Part shown: positions 1 through 7,527 of the stretch, piece after piece
Position numbering within the stretch: the stretch's first letter is position 1
Layout: the number at the start of each line of letters is the position of its first letter
From: Aneurinibacillus thermoaerophilus
GTDB taxonomy: Bacteria > Bacillota > Bacilli > Aneurinibacillales > Aneurinibacillaceae
Direction: 5' to 3'
DNA: 64,000 nucleotides
Assembly: GCF_900099925.1 (NCBI RefSeq)
Contig: NZ_FNDE01000001.1
Span: 172,831 to 236,830, forward strand
The notes under the pieces: generated by a model
The model's database searches: none
Told to the model about the DNA's origin: nothing
Seen by the model: the letters and a program-made list of their open reading frames with translations, nothing else
Program-made: the position numbers and the translations under genes

Positions 1-668
1 AGGGGGACGAAATCGTAAGAGAAGCGGAAGCAAAGGCAACTTGCATCATTAAAGAAGCGAAGCAACAGGCAAAGGAGCTCATAGAGGAAGCCCGGCGAGA
101 CATTGATGCATGGTGGGCCGCCAAACGGCAGGAAGATGAAGAAATTCGCACACATATTCAGCAAGAAGGTTTTGCACAGGGAATTGAGCTAGGCAAAGAA
201 GAAGGCCGTCGCCTTATTTACGAGGAATATGCGGAAATGCTTCGGCGAGCAGCCGCAATTCTTGAAGAGGCGCCTGCTGTTAAGCGAAAAATGATAGCGG
301 AAGCTGAACCTTTTGTGCTTAATTTGACGCTGGCCATTGCCCGGAAAGTGATCGGGGAGCATCTTGAGATGGATAAGGATAATGTACTCGCTCTTATTCA
401 CAAGGCACTATCCCATACCAAAGAGTACAAATCAATGGTTGTGGCGGTAAGCCCGGATGTTTACCCGTACGTTCAGGAAAATCGTGCAAAGCTGCTTGAG
501 GTTTTGGACAGCCAAGTAGAAGTAACCATCGTGCCTGATGGGTCAATCTCCGACGGTGGAGCAGTGATTCGGACTACAATGGGAAGTGTGGATGCGCGGG
601 TGGACACGCAATTAGAAGAAATAAAAAAAGCGCTCCTAGAAACGATCGGAAATGAAAGCGAGTCGTAA
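1..668 (+). CDS. fliH: FliH, flagellar export ATPase regulator (5' end outside window)
   Basis: Only the last 221 codons are present; the frame is open from the first bases, so the start lies upstream of the window. FliH forms a stator-like dimer that binds the ATPase FliI and anchors it at the export gate. The visible part has a long Glu/Lys/Ala-rich helical N-terminal stretch (EAEAKATCIIKEAKQQAKEL) with the G-x-x-x-G style segment FAQGIELGKEEG, then the conserved C-terminal domain (LTLAIARKVIGEHL) that contacts FliI. The last codon is followed two bases later by the fliI start, as in other Bacillales fla/che operons. Identification rests on sequence style and position and is secure. Confidence 0.93.
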   Translation, partial: GDEIVREAEAKATCIIKEAKQQAKELIEEARRDIDAWWAAKRQEDEEIRTHIQQEGFAQGIELGKEEGRRLIYEEYAEMLRRAAAILEEAPAVKRKMIAEAEPFVLNLTLAIARKVIGEHLEMDKDNVLALIHKALSHTKEYKSMVVAVSPDVYPYVQENRAKLLEVLDSQVEVTIVPDGSISDGGAVIRTTMGSVDARVDTQLEEIKKALLETIGNESES

Positions 669-670
669 TC

Positions 671-1984
671 ATGCTGCAGCTTAACAAGTATTTGGATGTG
701 TTACAGAGAGTAAATCCGATTCGTGTTAACGGAAAAGTTTCACAAGTGATCGGTTTGACGGTAGAGTCTATGGGGCCAAATGTAAAAATAGGGGAAATAT
801 GCAATATTTATCCTGAATCTTCTCCGGCCCCTGTTCCTGCTGAGGTTGTCGGATTTAAAGATAATAAAGTATTGCTCATGCCATTGGGAGAATTAGGGGC
901 GATTGGCCCTGGATGCGATGTTGTGGCTACCGGAAAGCCGTTAACGGTTCGAGTAGGTATGGAATTGCTCGGGCAAGTGCTGGATGGGACAGGCAAGTTA
1001 ATGAATGGAGGACAACTGTCCAATGCGATGGTCGAATACCCGGTTGACAATCAGCCGCCCAATCCGCTTTCGCGCCCACGGATTTGCGAACCCCTTTCGG
1101 TAGGGGTACGAGCTATTGATGGCTTACTGACAGTTGGTAAAGGGCAACGTATTGGTATTTTCGCGGGGAGCGGCGTTGGAAAAAGTACGCTTCTTAGCAT
1201 GATTGCGAGAAATACGGAAGCGGATGTAAGCGTAATTGGATTGATCGGTGAGCGGGGACGTGAGGTGGCGGATTTTATTGAACGCGATTTGGGAAAAGAG
1301 GGATTAAAACGTTCAGTCGTCGTGGTCGCCACATCCGACCAACCAGCGCTTATCCGCATTAAAGGGGCTTTGCTGACGACAGCAATTGCCGAATATTTTC
1401 GGGATCAGGGATTAAATGTCATGATGATGATGGATTCGGTGACGCGGTTCGCGATGGCGCAACGCGAAGTAGGACTGGCGATTGGAGAACCTCCGACAAC
1501 AAAGGGATATACGCCGTCGGTTTTTGCTTTGTTGCCGCGCTTGTTAGAGCGGGCAGGCACATCAGATAAAGGTTCGATTACGGCCTTTTATACCGTACTT
1601 GTAGAGGGCGACGACATGAATGATCCGATTGCCGATTCTACGCGGGGGATTCTCGATGGTCATATCGTTTTAAGCCGCCGTATTGCTCATACTGGTCATT
1701 ATCCTGCGATTGATGTGTTGGCGAGCGTAAGCCGGGTGATGAAAGAAATTGTCACGCCTGAACACTACGCTGCAGCCAATGAATTGAAACGCTTATTGGC
1801 AGTATATCGAGACGCCGAAGATTTAATTAATATTGGCGCATACAAAAGCGGTGCGAACAGGGACATTGATCAGGCCATCCGTTATAAAGACGCAATTATG
1901 CGGTATACCGGACAAGGTATAGAAGAACATTCGAATTTGGAGGAAGCGATTCGTCAGCTGATGACTGACTTTATTCCAAAGTAA
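671..1984 (+). CDS. fliI: FliI, flagellar type III export ATPase
   Basis: This is the cytoplasmic ATPase that helps unfold and deliver export substrates to the flagellar type III gate. The 437-residue length is normal for the family. A Walker A loop (AGSGVGKSTLL, about residues 166-176) and a Walker B strand (VMMMMDSVTRFA, about residues 250-261) are intact, as is the F1-like ATPase stretch GYTPSVFALLPRLLERAG. The start is two bases after the fliH stop, so translation is probably coupled. It is followed directly by fliJ, its usual partner. Confidence 0.97.
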   Translation: MLQLNKYLDVLQRVNPIRVNGKVSQVIGLTVESMGPNVKIGEICNIYPESSPAPVPAEVVGFKDNKVLLMPLGELGAIGPGCDVVATGKPLTVRVGMELLGQVLDGTGKLMNGGQLSNAMVEYPVDNQPPNPLSRPRICEPLSVGVRAIDGLLTVGKGQRIGIFAGSGVGKSTLLSMIARNTEADVSVIGLIGERGREVADFIERDLGKEGLKRSVVVVATSDQPALIRIKGALLTTAIAEYFRDQGLNVMMMMDSVTRFAMAQREVGLAIGEPPTTKGYTPSVFALLPRLLERAGTSDKGSITAFYTVLVEGDDMNDPIADSTRGILDGHIVLSRRIAHTGHYPAIDVLASVSRVMKEIVTPEHYAAANELKRLLAVYRDAEDLINIGAYKSGANRDIDQAIRYKDAIMRYTGQGIEEHSNLEEAIRQLMTDFIPK

Positions 1985-1997
1985 GCGGGTGGTTATC

Positions 1998-2447
1998 ATG
2001 GCGTTTACTTATACATTTCAAAAAATCCTGAATATGAAAGAAAAGGAGAAGGAACAAGCGCAGATGGATTACAGTAAATCTGTGCAACTGTTACAAAAAG
2101 AGCAGCAGCGCCTTGTTTCTCTTGAAAAAAACAAACAGGAGATGGAACGACGTATAATGCAGCAGGGCAAAAACATATCTCTTGCGGAATTGAAAATAAA
2201 TTATGAGTATATTGGGCACTTGCAGCGTCTCATTATACAGGCAAATGAGTCAAAGGCACAGGCGGAAAAAGAAGTGGAAGCAAAACAGTTTATTCTGTCT
2301 GAGCGGGCGATAGAGCATAAAGTATGGGAAAAACTGAAAGATCATGTTTTCGAAAGATATAAAGCGGAGACGCGGCAGGCGGAGCAAAAAGAGTTAGATG
2401 AAATGGCGGTCGCTCGTTATTATAGGCAAAAAGTGAATCCGCGCTAG
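1998..2447 (+). CDS. fliJ: FliJ, flagellar export chaperone
   Basis: This is a 149-residue, almost wholly helical, charged protein (MAFTYTFQKILNMKEKEKEQ at the start). It fits FliJ, the coiled-coil protein that sits in the FliI ring and links it to FlhA. A GTG at 1989 is in frame upstream, but the ATG at 1998 follows GCGGGTGG at a sensible distance and gives the usual FliJ N-terminus, so it is preferred. It lies between fliI and a MotE-like gene, as in Bacillus. FliJ sequences diverge strongly; the call rests on size, coiled-coil character and position. Confidence 0.9.
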   Translation: MAFTYTFQKILNMKEKEKEQAQMDYSKSVQLLQKEQQRLVSLEKNKQEMERRIMQQGKNISLAELKINYEYIGHLQRLIIQANESKAQAEKEVEAKQFILSERAIEHKVWEKLKDHVFERYKAETRQAEQKELDEMAVARYYRQKVNPR

Positions 2448-2457
2448 GGGTGTTTTT

Positions 2458-3345
2458 ATGGAAGAAATGGCAGAAGAACGGAAATATAGCAAACTGGAAT
2501 GGTTTTTTTACATTATTTTTATTCCGCTATTATTTACTCTTGTGCTTTCGGCTGTGATTGCCCAGATGTTTGGTTATAACGTTATGGGCATACTGGCGAA
2601 AGAGTTGAACAAAGTTCCCGTTCTGGAAAAAGTGATCCCTGATGCTGCCGTTGATTCATCTGCCCCAGCAGAAGACGGGAATAAAGCGGATGAAAAAGAT
2701 AGCAAAATTAGCGAACTGGAAATTAAACTTGAGGCGAAAGAAAGAGAAATTGCAGACTTAAAAAGAAAAGCTGAATTAGAGAAGCAAAAAATGGACCAGG
2801 TGCTGCAGCAAGCGCAGAAGCACCAAGAGGCGACGAAAGCGGCAGAAAAAAAAGCGACTGAAGAAGAGCAAAAGAAAATAAAGAATCTCGCCAAGATTTA
2901 TACGTCAATGTCTGCGGGAAAAGCAGCGCCGATACTAGAAAAAATGGCGCCGGAGGAGGCGGCCCAACTTCTTTTGACCATGAAGGCGGAAGAACGTTCA
3001 GCCATTATGGCGAAGATGGATCCGAAAAAAGCAGCCGACTTATCATTGTTGCTAAAAGAAGCATCACCTGAGGACTTGGCTGAACCGAGTGCCATACAAC
3101 AGCAGCTTTTGGAACTTAAATATAACGCTTCTGTGCGTGAATTGGCTTCTTCTATTTCAAGCATGCAACCGGCAAGCGCAGCTGATTTAGTAGAAAAGCT
3201 GTTTAAAGCGGATGAAAAAAGAGCGGTGCTCGTTTTGAGCCAGATGAATGCCGAGCAGCGCGGCCAAATTTTATCAAAGCTGGCAGAGAATCCGAACGGT
3301 GCAGCCGTGGCCGCAAAAATTAGTCAAAAGCTGTTGACATATTGA
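2458..3345 (+). CDS. MotE/YlxF-like membrane protein with MgtE-N type domain
   Basis: A protein of 295 residues with one N-terminal membrane segment (FYIIFIPLLFTLVLSAVIA, about 17-35), a long Lys/Glu coiled coil (about 80-145) and a C-terminal MgtE_N-like helical repeat domain (MSAGKAAPILEKMAPEEAAQ, then LTMKAEERSAIMAKMDPKKA). This matches the product of B. subtilis ylxF, called MotE, in the same operon slot between fliJ and fliK. In other bacteria MotE acts as a chaperone for the stator protein MotC. Whether this protein does so is inferred. The start ATG follows GGGG at 2447-2450. Confidence 0.82.
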   Translation: MEEMAEERKYSKLEWFFYIIFIPLLFTLVLSAVIAQMFGYNVMGILAKELNKVPVLEKVIPDAAVDSSAPAEDGNKADEKDSKISELEIKLEAKEREIADLKRKAELEKQKMDQVLQQAQKHQEATKAAEKKATEEEQKKIKNLAKIYTSMSAGKAAPILEKMAPEEAAQLLLTMKAEERSAIMAKMDPKKAADLSLLLKEASPEDLAEPSAIQQQLLELKYNASVRELASSISSMQPASAADLVEKLFKADEKRAVLVLSQMNAEQRGQILSKLAENPNGAAVAAKISQKLLTY

Positions 3346-3356
3346 TAGTAAAGAAG

Positions 3357-3382
3357 AAATACATCTGAATACATGTATTTTT
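3357..3382 (+). other. AT-rich stem-loop before fliK
   Basis: AAATACAT (3357-3364) and ATGTATTT (3373-3380) form an 8-bp stem with an 8-base loop, followed by two more T. It lies in the 62-base gap between motE-like and fliK. The stem is AT-only apart from one pair, so any termination effect would be weak. Confidence 0.35.
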
Positions 3383-3407
3383 GCTAGAAAGGGGGTGAAT
3401 GAAATAA

Positions 3408-4751
3408 ATGGATGATATTCTAATAAATAGAATTAGCTTTTTTACTAAAAACGTGCCGAGCGCTGCTAAAACAAACAATATGGGCAGTGTTTCCGGTTTA
3501 TTTGCGAGCGAAATGCAAACAGCGTTAAGCGCGCTCTTTTTGCAACCTTTATCAGATGGTGCAGAAGAAAAGCAAAATGCGGTGTCGGAAGTAGTTGCGC
3601 AAATTGAAAAGCTGGTAACCGTTATTGAAGAGCAGGTTCAAAAGACAAAAGAAACGGACAGCAGTGAAGCAACACAGGAAATATTCGCGGCGTTGCAGCA
3701 GCTTTATGTATTATTGCAGCAATTGCAGCAGATAACCGGACAAACGCAGCGCCGAAGCGATCTGCTTGGTGTCGCGCAAGCTGAAGCAGCCTGGAAACAA
3801 TTTCCTAATCTCATTCCATTCGGAAGCAGAGAGAAGGTTCAGGAGCTTTCTTTGATGGTACAAAAAACACAGAATGTACTTGATGGAATAGGAGAGACAA
3901 AAGGGAATGTTTTACCGCCAGAACTGATAACCAGACTAAAAGCAGCGCTTTTGTTTCTGAAAGAACAAAGCGGTGAAGTTGCGACGGTACGTTCTGGAAA
4001 CATGAATGGAATAGGGGCGTTGAATGCTGGAAGCGATAGCGGGCAAAAAGTGGCGAGCATGTTGAATGCTGGAAGCAGTAGTGAGCAGAAAGTGGCGGGC
4101 ATGTTGAATGCTGGAAGCAATAGTGAGCAAAACGTGCCAGGTACGGGAATACAATCGGAGGCTGGTTCCGGTAAACGGGAGTCTGGATTTGCGCTGGAAG
4201 AAGGCACGCTTACGAAAGCTATGCACCACCAAATGCAGGGAACAGCTGCAGCAGGAAAAGCAGAAGCAAGCGTTGTTTTTAGCAACCGAAATGCGCATGT
4301 GCCACTTGTTCCTGCAAGATTTTTCGCGAATGAGATGGAAGTGTATATCGTGAAGCATATGCGGTTGAACCAGGGTACGGGCGCGATGGAAACGACGCTT
4401 CGTCTCTTCCCTGAAAATTTGGGCCGAGTTGACGTGAAGATTACGGCATTAAATGGCGCAATTACCGCACAATTTACGGCTGCTACTTCCGCCGGCAAAG
4501 AAGCGATTGAACAGCAGCTGCACCAGTTGCGACAGGCGCTCATTCAGCAGGGGCTTCAGGTGGAAAAAATAGAGGTCAATCATGTTTCGGTCACATCAAG
4601 CGAATCAGATAACCGTACGTTAGATCAGGAAAAAGAAGGGGGTTCCGGGCGCCAGGAACATGAGCAGCCAAAGGAAGAAACGTCTGACGAAGCTGTTTTT
4701 AACTTAGAAGAACTGCTAGAAGAACGAGCGGAGATGTTGACTGAAGCGTAG
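3408..4751 (+). CDS. fliK: FliK, hook-length control protein
   Basis: A 447-residue protein with a variable, low-complexity N-terminal two thirds and a conserved C-terminal hook domain (ETTLRLFPENLGRVDVKITA, about residues 325-344, then QLRQALIQQGLQVEKIEV). FliK is exported during hook assembly, measures hook length and switches export specificity through FlhB. It sits before flgD as expected. The start ATG has a strong AAAGGGGGTG site 12 bases upstream. The middle contains three tandem 14-residue repeats (see the repeat entry). The tail after the hook domain is acidic (KEGGSGRQEHEQPKEETSDE), as often seen. Confidence 0.92.
   Translation: MDDILINRISFFTKNVPSAAKTNNMGSVSGLFASEMQTALSALFLQPLSDGAEEKQNAVSEVVAQIEKLVTVIEEQVQKTKETDSSEATQEIFAALQQLYVLLQQLQQITGQTQRRSDLLGVAQAEAAWKQFPNLIPFGSREKVQELSLMVQKTQNVLDGIGETKGNVLPPELITRLKAALLFLKEQSGEVATVRSGNMNGIGALNAGSDSGQKVASMLNAGSSSEQKVAGMLNAGSNSEQNVPGTGIQSEAGSGKRESGFALEEGTLTKAMHHQMQGTAAAGKAEASVVFSNRNAHVPLVPARFFANEMEVYIVKHMRLNQGTGAMETTLRLFPENLGRVDVKITALNGAITAQFTAATSAGKEAIEQQLHQLRQALIQQGLQVEKIEVNHVSVTSSESDNRTLDQEKEGGSGRQEHEQPKEETSDEAVFNLEELLEERAEMLTEA
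4020..4145 (+). repeat. Three tandem 42-bp repeats within fliK
   Basis: Three in-frame 14-codon units occupy 4020-4061, 4062-4103 and 4104-4145. They encode LNAGSDSGQKVASM, LNAGSSSEQKVAGM and LNAGSNSEQNVPGT. Units 1 and 2 are nearly identical at DNA level and the third is more diverged, the pattern expected from stepwise duplication. They lie in the linker before the hook domain. Confidence 0.92.
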
Positions 4752-4779
4752 TGAAACGCACAAGAAGGGAGGGAAAAAG

Positions 4780-5364
4780 ATGACGGTTATCGATGCCACT
4801 CATTACCGTACTTCATATGGAGCGAAACCAAAAACATTCGAGGAACAATCATCGCTGGGAAAAGAAGATTTCTTGCGTTTGCTGGTTACCCAGTTGACGC
4901 ATCAGGACCCGACCCAACCGTTGCAGGACAGAGAGTTTATCGCACAGATGGCCCAATTCAGTATGCTGGAACAGATGGTCAATCTGAACGATATGTTTAC
5001 AAGGTTCATGGAAGTGCAAAGTTTGAATGGTTTGTCCAGTATGATTGGCAAGAAAGTCACGTGGACAGAACACGTAAAGGAATCGGACGAAAATGGCAAT
5101 GAAGTAATAAAAGAAACGCCGAAAGAAGGCACTGTCAAGGCGATTAGTTTCAAGGATGGCAAAGTGCAGCTCGTATTGGCGGACGGCTCAAAAATTGATG
5201 TTGGTGTGGTAGAGACGGTGGAGATGCAAGCCGCCCCGGCCGCAGAACAGGAGTCGCAACGTTTGTCTGAGGGTTCAGGTGGCCAAAATGAAAGCCGGAC
5301 CAAAGAGACAGAAGGAAATGGCAGCGGAGAACAGCGGCAAACGAATGAAGGTGCAGGACGATGA
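4780..5364 (+). CDS. flgD: FlgD, flagellar hook-capping scaffold
   Basis: A 194-residue protein whose first 100 residues carry the FlgD signature (KEDFLRLLVTQLTHQDPTQP, then FIAQMAQFSMLEQMVNLN). FlgD caps the growing hook and is needed for FlgE polymerisation. The central part (YSGTVKAISFKDGKVQL-like, VLADGSKIDVGVVETV) is the short beta region of Gram-positive FlgD. The C-terminal 40 residues are low complexity, Gly/Ser/Glu-rich and probably disordered. A strong site (GAAGGGAGGG) precedes the ATG. Its last codons overlap the next start by 4 bases (ATGA). Confidence 0.93.
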   Translation: MTVIDATHYRTSYGAKPKTFEEQSSLGKEDFLRLLVTQLTHQDPTQPLQDREFIAQMAQFSMLEQMVNLNDMFTRFMEVQSLNGLSSMIGKKVTWTEHVKESDENGNEVIKETPKEGTVKAISFKDGKVQLVLADGSKIDVGVVETVEMQAAPAAEQESQRLSEGSGGQNESRTKETEGNGSGEQRQTNEGAGR

Positions 5365-5744
5365 ACAGGATTAAAGCCGGGCACATCTTTTATCCGCAGC
5401 CGTTTACGCATGCTGTTGCAAAACCGAAACAGTCGAACACCGGGACTTCGTTTGATGCGGTTATGCAGCAGAAGCTGACGGAAGCAACAGCCGAGATCGA
5501 TTTTTCGAATCATGCGCGCAAGCGACTGGAGGAGCGCGGAATTACGCTGAGCGGCGAAGAAATCGCCAGACTGGCAGGCGCGGTAGAAAAGGCGCAGAAC
5601 AAAGGGGCAAAAGAGTCGCTCGTACTGATGAACAATGTGGCATACATTGTAAGTGTTCCACACAAAAAAGTAATCACGGCGGTTGACGGGGACTCGATGC
5701 AGGAAAGCGTGTTTACCAACATTGACAGCGCAATTATTTTATAA
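5361..5744 (+). CDS. TIGR02530-type flagellar operon protein
   Basis: A 127-residue protein with the features of the small flagellar operon family found between flgD and flgE in many Firmicutes (TIGR02530). Its core is FSNHARKRLEERGITLSGEE followed by EKAQNKGAKESLVLMNNVAY and a short end with a valine-rich strand and VDGDSMQESVFTNIDSAIIL. The molecular role is not established. Overlap with flgD by ATGA implies coupled translation. Assignment is from memory of the family pattern. Confidence 0.83.
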   Translation: MNRIKAGHIFYPQPFTHAVAKPKQSNTGTSFDAVMQQKLTEATAEIDFSNHARKRLEERGITLSGEEIARLAGAVEKAQNKGAKESLVLMNNVAYIVSVPHKKVITAVDGDSMQESVFTNIDSAIIL

Positions 5745-5753
5745 AAATGATAA

Positions 5754-5807
5754 AGGGCCGGACCTTTAGTGGGAAGCCCTGCGCCGCCGAGCGATTGACG
5801 CGGCGCA
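5754..5807 (+). promoter_or_regulatory. GC-rich stem-loops in the flgE leader
   Basis: Two inverted repeats occupy the 85-base gap before flgE. AGGGC (5754-5758) pairs with GCCCT (5776-5780). TGCGCCGC (5780-5787) pairs perfectly with GCGGCGCA (5800-5807), leaving a 12-base loop. No T-run follows, so this is not an intrinsic terminator. It ends about 8 bases before the AAAGGAGG ribosome site of flgE. A role in mRNA processing or stability is inference. Confidence 0.6.
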
Positions 5808-5829
5808 CGAAATAAAGGAGGTAAAAGAC

Positions 5830-6714
5830 ATGTTACGTTCCATGTATTCGGGTATTAGCGGGATGCGCAATTTCCAAAATAAGCTGGATGTTATCGGAAA
5901 TAATGTTTCCAATGTAAACACTGTAGGTTTTAAAAAGAGCCGTGTAATGTTTCAGGATATTTTGAGCCAAACGTTAGCAGGTGGAACAGCACCTAATCCT
6001 TCTGGAACACCGCCTGTAGGAGGGGTAAATCCAAAACAAATCGGGCTGGGCGCTACCATATCTTCAATCGATGTACTTCATACGCAAGGTGCACCTATGA
6101 CCACAGGATTGCCTTCGGATATTGCTATTCAAGGAAACGGCTTTTTTGTGGTAGGAACAGGAACGAATGATTTCAATTTTACGCGTGCCGGAAACTTTAT
6201 CGTTGATGCAAAAGGTGATTTAGTTACAACAAACGGACAGTACGTTTTAAGTAAGAGTGGAAGCAAGATTAATCTTTATGATATAGGTAGAGGAACGGCA
6301 GGTACCGACAATATCAAATCTTATTCGATTGGTCAGGATGGTACGATAACGGTTTCTATTCAAAAATCAGACGGAACCACTATAACGAATTCGAGTTCTG
6401 ATCATGAAAAACCTGATGATAAAAAAATAGGAATTGCTTATATCACAAACCCTAGCGGCCTTGAAAAAATCGGGAATTCAATGTATAAGTGGGCGCCGGC
6501 AGCAGATACCAAAAAGAATTTTACTGATTTGGTAGGTTTGCCGGGAACATCAGGGCGTGGAGTTTTAATTGCTGGCCAACTTGAAATGTCCAACGTTGAC
6601 TTGGCCGAGGAATTCACCGAGATGATCGTGGCACAGCGTGGCTTCCAGTCGAACTCCCGAATCATTACTACGTCAGATTCGATCTTGGAAGAACTCGTAA
6701 ATTTAAAACGATAA
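5830..6714 (+). CDS. flgE: FlgE, flagellar hook protein
   Basis: A 294-residue hook/rod family protein with the conserved N-terminus LRSMYSGISGMRNFQNKLDV followed by IGNNVSNVNTVGFKKSR, the FlgE/F/G core (SDIAIQGNGFFVV) and the conserved C-terminus (ALEEFTEMIVAQRGFQSNSR-like; here DLAEEFTEMIVAQRGFQSNS). By position after flgD it is the hook subunit, the gene once called flgG in B. subtilis. A central domain of about 150 residues is shorter than in enterobacterial FlgE but normal for Gram-positives. It is preceded by a strong AAAGGAGG and flanked by RNA hairpins on both sides. Confidence 0.93.
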   Translation: MLRSMYSGISGMRNFQNKLDVIGNNVSNVNTVGFKKSRVMFQDILSQTLAGGTAPNPSGTPPVGGVNPKQIGLGATISSIDVLHTQGAPMTTGLPSDIAIQGNGFFVVGTGTNDFNFTRAGNFIVDAKGDLVTTNGQYVLSKSGSKINLYDIGRGTAGTDNIKSYSIGQDGTITVSIQKSDGTTITNSSSDHEKPDDKKIGIAYITNPSGLEKIGNSMYKWAPAADTKKNFTDLVGLPGTSGRGVLIAGQLEMSNVDLAEEFTEMIVAQRGFQSNSRIITTSDSILEELVNLKR

Positions 6715-6730
6715 AACGACGATGATGCAG

Positions 6731-6760
6731 CAGGGGAGGGCCGCTCCTCCCCTGTTTTAT
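6731..6760 (+). terminator. Intrinsic terminator between flgE and flbD
   Basis: CAGGGGAGG (6731-6739) pairs perfectly with CCTCCCCTG (6746-6754) around a 6-base loop and is followed by TTTTAT. It lies inside the fla/che operon, so it probably causes partial termination after flgE rather than ending the operon. Confidence 0.75.
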
Positions 6761-6774
6761 GTGGAGGGAGCGAT

Positions 6775-7014
6775 ATGATTCGTTTGACCCGGTTAAACGG
6801 AAAAGAGTATGTGCTCAATGCTTTGCTTATTGAAAGTTTGGAAGCGACGCCGGACACAATGATCACGCTTATCAATGGCAAAAAGTTCGTGATTAGAGAG
6901 TCGATTCCTGAGGTCATTCACACTCTTAAAGAATTTTACAGAGACATCAATGCCATAAAAGCAAGCATCATACAGCATACAGAAATCGAAAAAGGGGGGA
7001 TGGAGAATGGCTAA
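6775..7014 (+). CDS. swrD: FlbD/SwrD family flagellar protein
   Basis: A 79-residue protein beginning MIRLTRLNGKEYVLNALLIE with a short ITLINGKKFVIRESIPEVI segment, the hallmark of the FlbD family (SwrD, formerly YlzI, in B. subtilis). In B. subtilis SwrD supports flagellar power and swarming; the same role here is inferred. It lies between flgE and fliL as in Bacillus and overlaps fliL by 8 bases. GGAGGGAG precedes the ATG. Confidence 0.9.
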   Translation: MIRLTRLNGKEYVLNALLIESLEATPDTMITLINGKKFVIRESIPEVIHTLKEFYRDINAIKASIIQHTEIEKGGMENG

Positions 7015-7459
7015 CAGCAGACTGCTGAGTATAACGCTAATTATTTTGATGTCGATCACACTTATCGTTGTCGTCAGCTTTATCCTGTGGCAGACTTACA
7101 AAAAACCTGAATCGGCTATGCAGATTCAGCAGGTTGAAGCAAAAGTTAGCGCTGAGGAATTCGAGAAAGCCACGCTGGAAACGGAAGAAATCCGTACGAA
7201 CCTGCTCACAGGTGACTTAATTCTCGCGAAATTTGCCATCCAGGCGCAAAATGAAAAAACGAAGCATGAACTGGAGCTTCGTAAGCCGCAGGTAATACAT
7301 ATCATTTTAAAAACCCTTTCCTCCATGAAGCCGGAAGAAATTCAGGGGCCGGCCGGAATGAAGAAAGTGGAAGAGGCTATTAAGAAAGAACTGAATCAGC
7401 TTTTGGAGGAAGGAAAAGTAGTCAATGTAATAACCACTCATCGAATTGTTGATGTATAA
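7007..7459 (+). CDS. fliL: FliL, basal body-associated stator regulator
   Basis: A 150-residue single-pass membrane protein: short cytoplasmic N-terminus, one membrane span (ITLIILMSITLIVVVSFILW, about residues 8-27) and an extracytoplasmic domain with the FliL core (NLLTGDLILAKFAIQAQNEK, then VIHIILKTLSSMKPEEIQGP). FliL surrounds the stator and tunes motor torque. The start overlaps the flbD end, with AAAGGGGGGATGGAG upstream. Confidence 0.9.
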   Translation: MANSRLLSITLIILMSITLIVVVSFILWQTYKKPESAMQIQQVEAKVSAEEFEKATLETEEIRTNLLTGDLILAKFAIQAQNEKTKHELELRKPQVIHIILKTLSSMKPEEIQGPAGMKKVEEAIKKELNQLLEEGKVVNVITTHRIVDV

Positions 7460-7527
7460 AATGTATATAACGATGATTTATACTATTCGTTTCGTGCCTA
7501 CCAGATGAGGAGAAGGGGGTGACACTT

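Noticed and set aside
3368..3379. Palindrome AATACATGTATT before fliK as an operator
   Set aside because: Short, AT-rich and better explained as part of the weak stem-loop; no second copy seen.
3839..4543. Minus-strand frame of 234 codons opposite fliK
   Set aside because: Mirror of fliK codon use; includes antisense of the tandem repeats; no homologous features.
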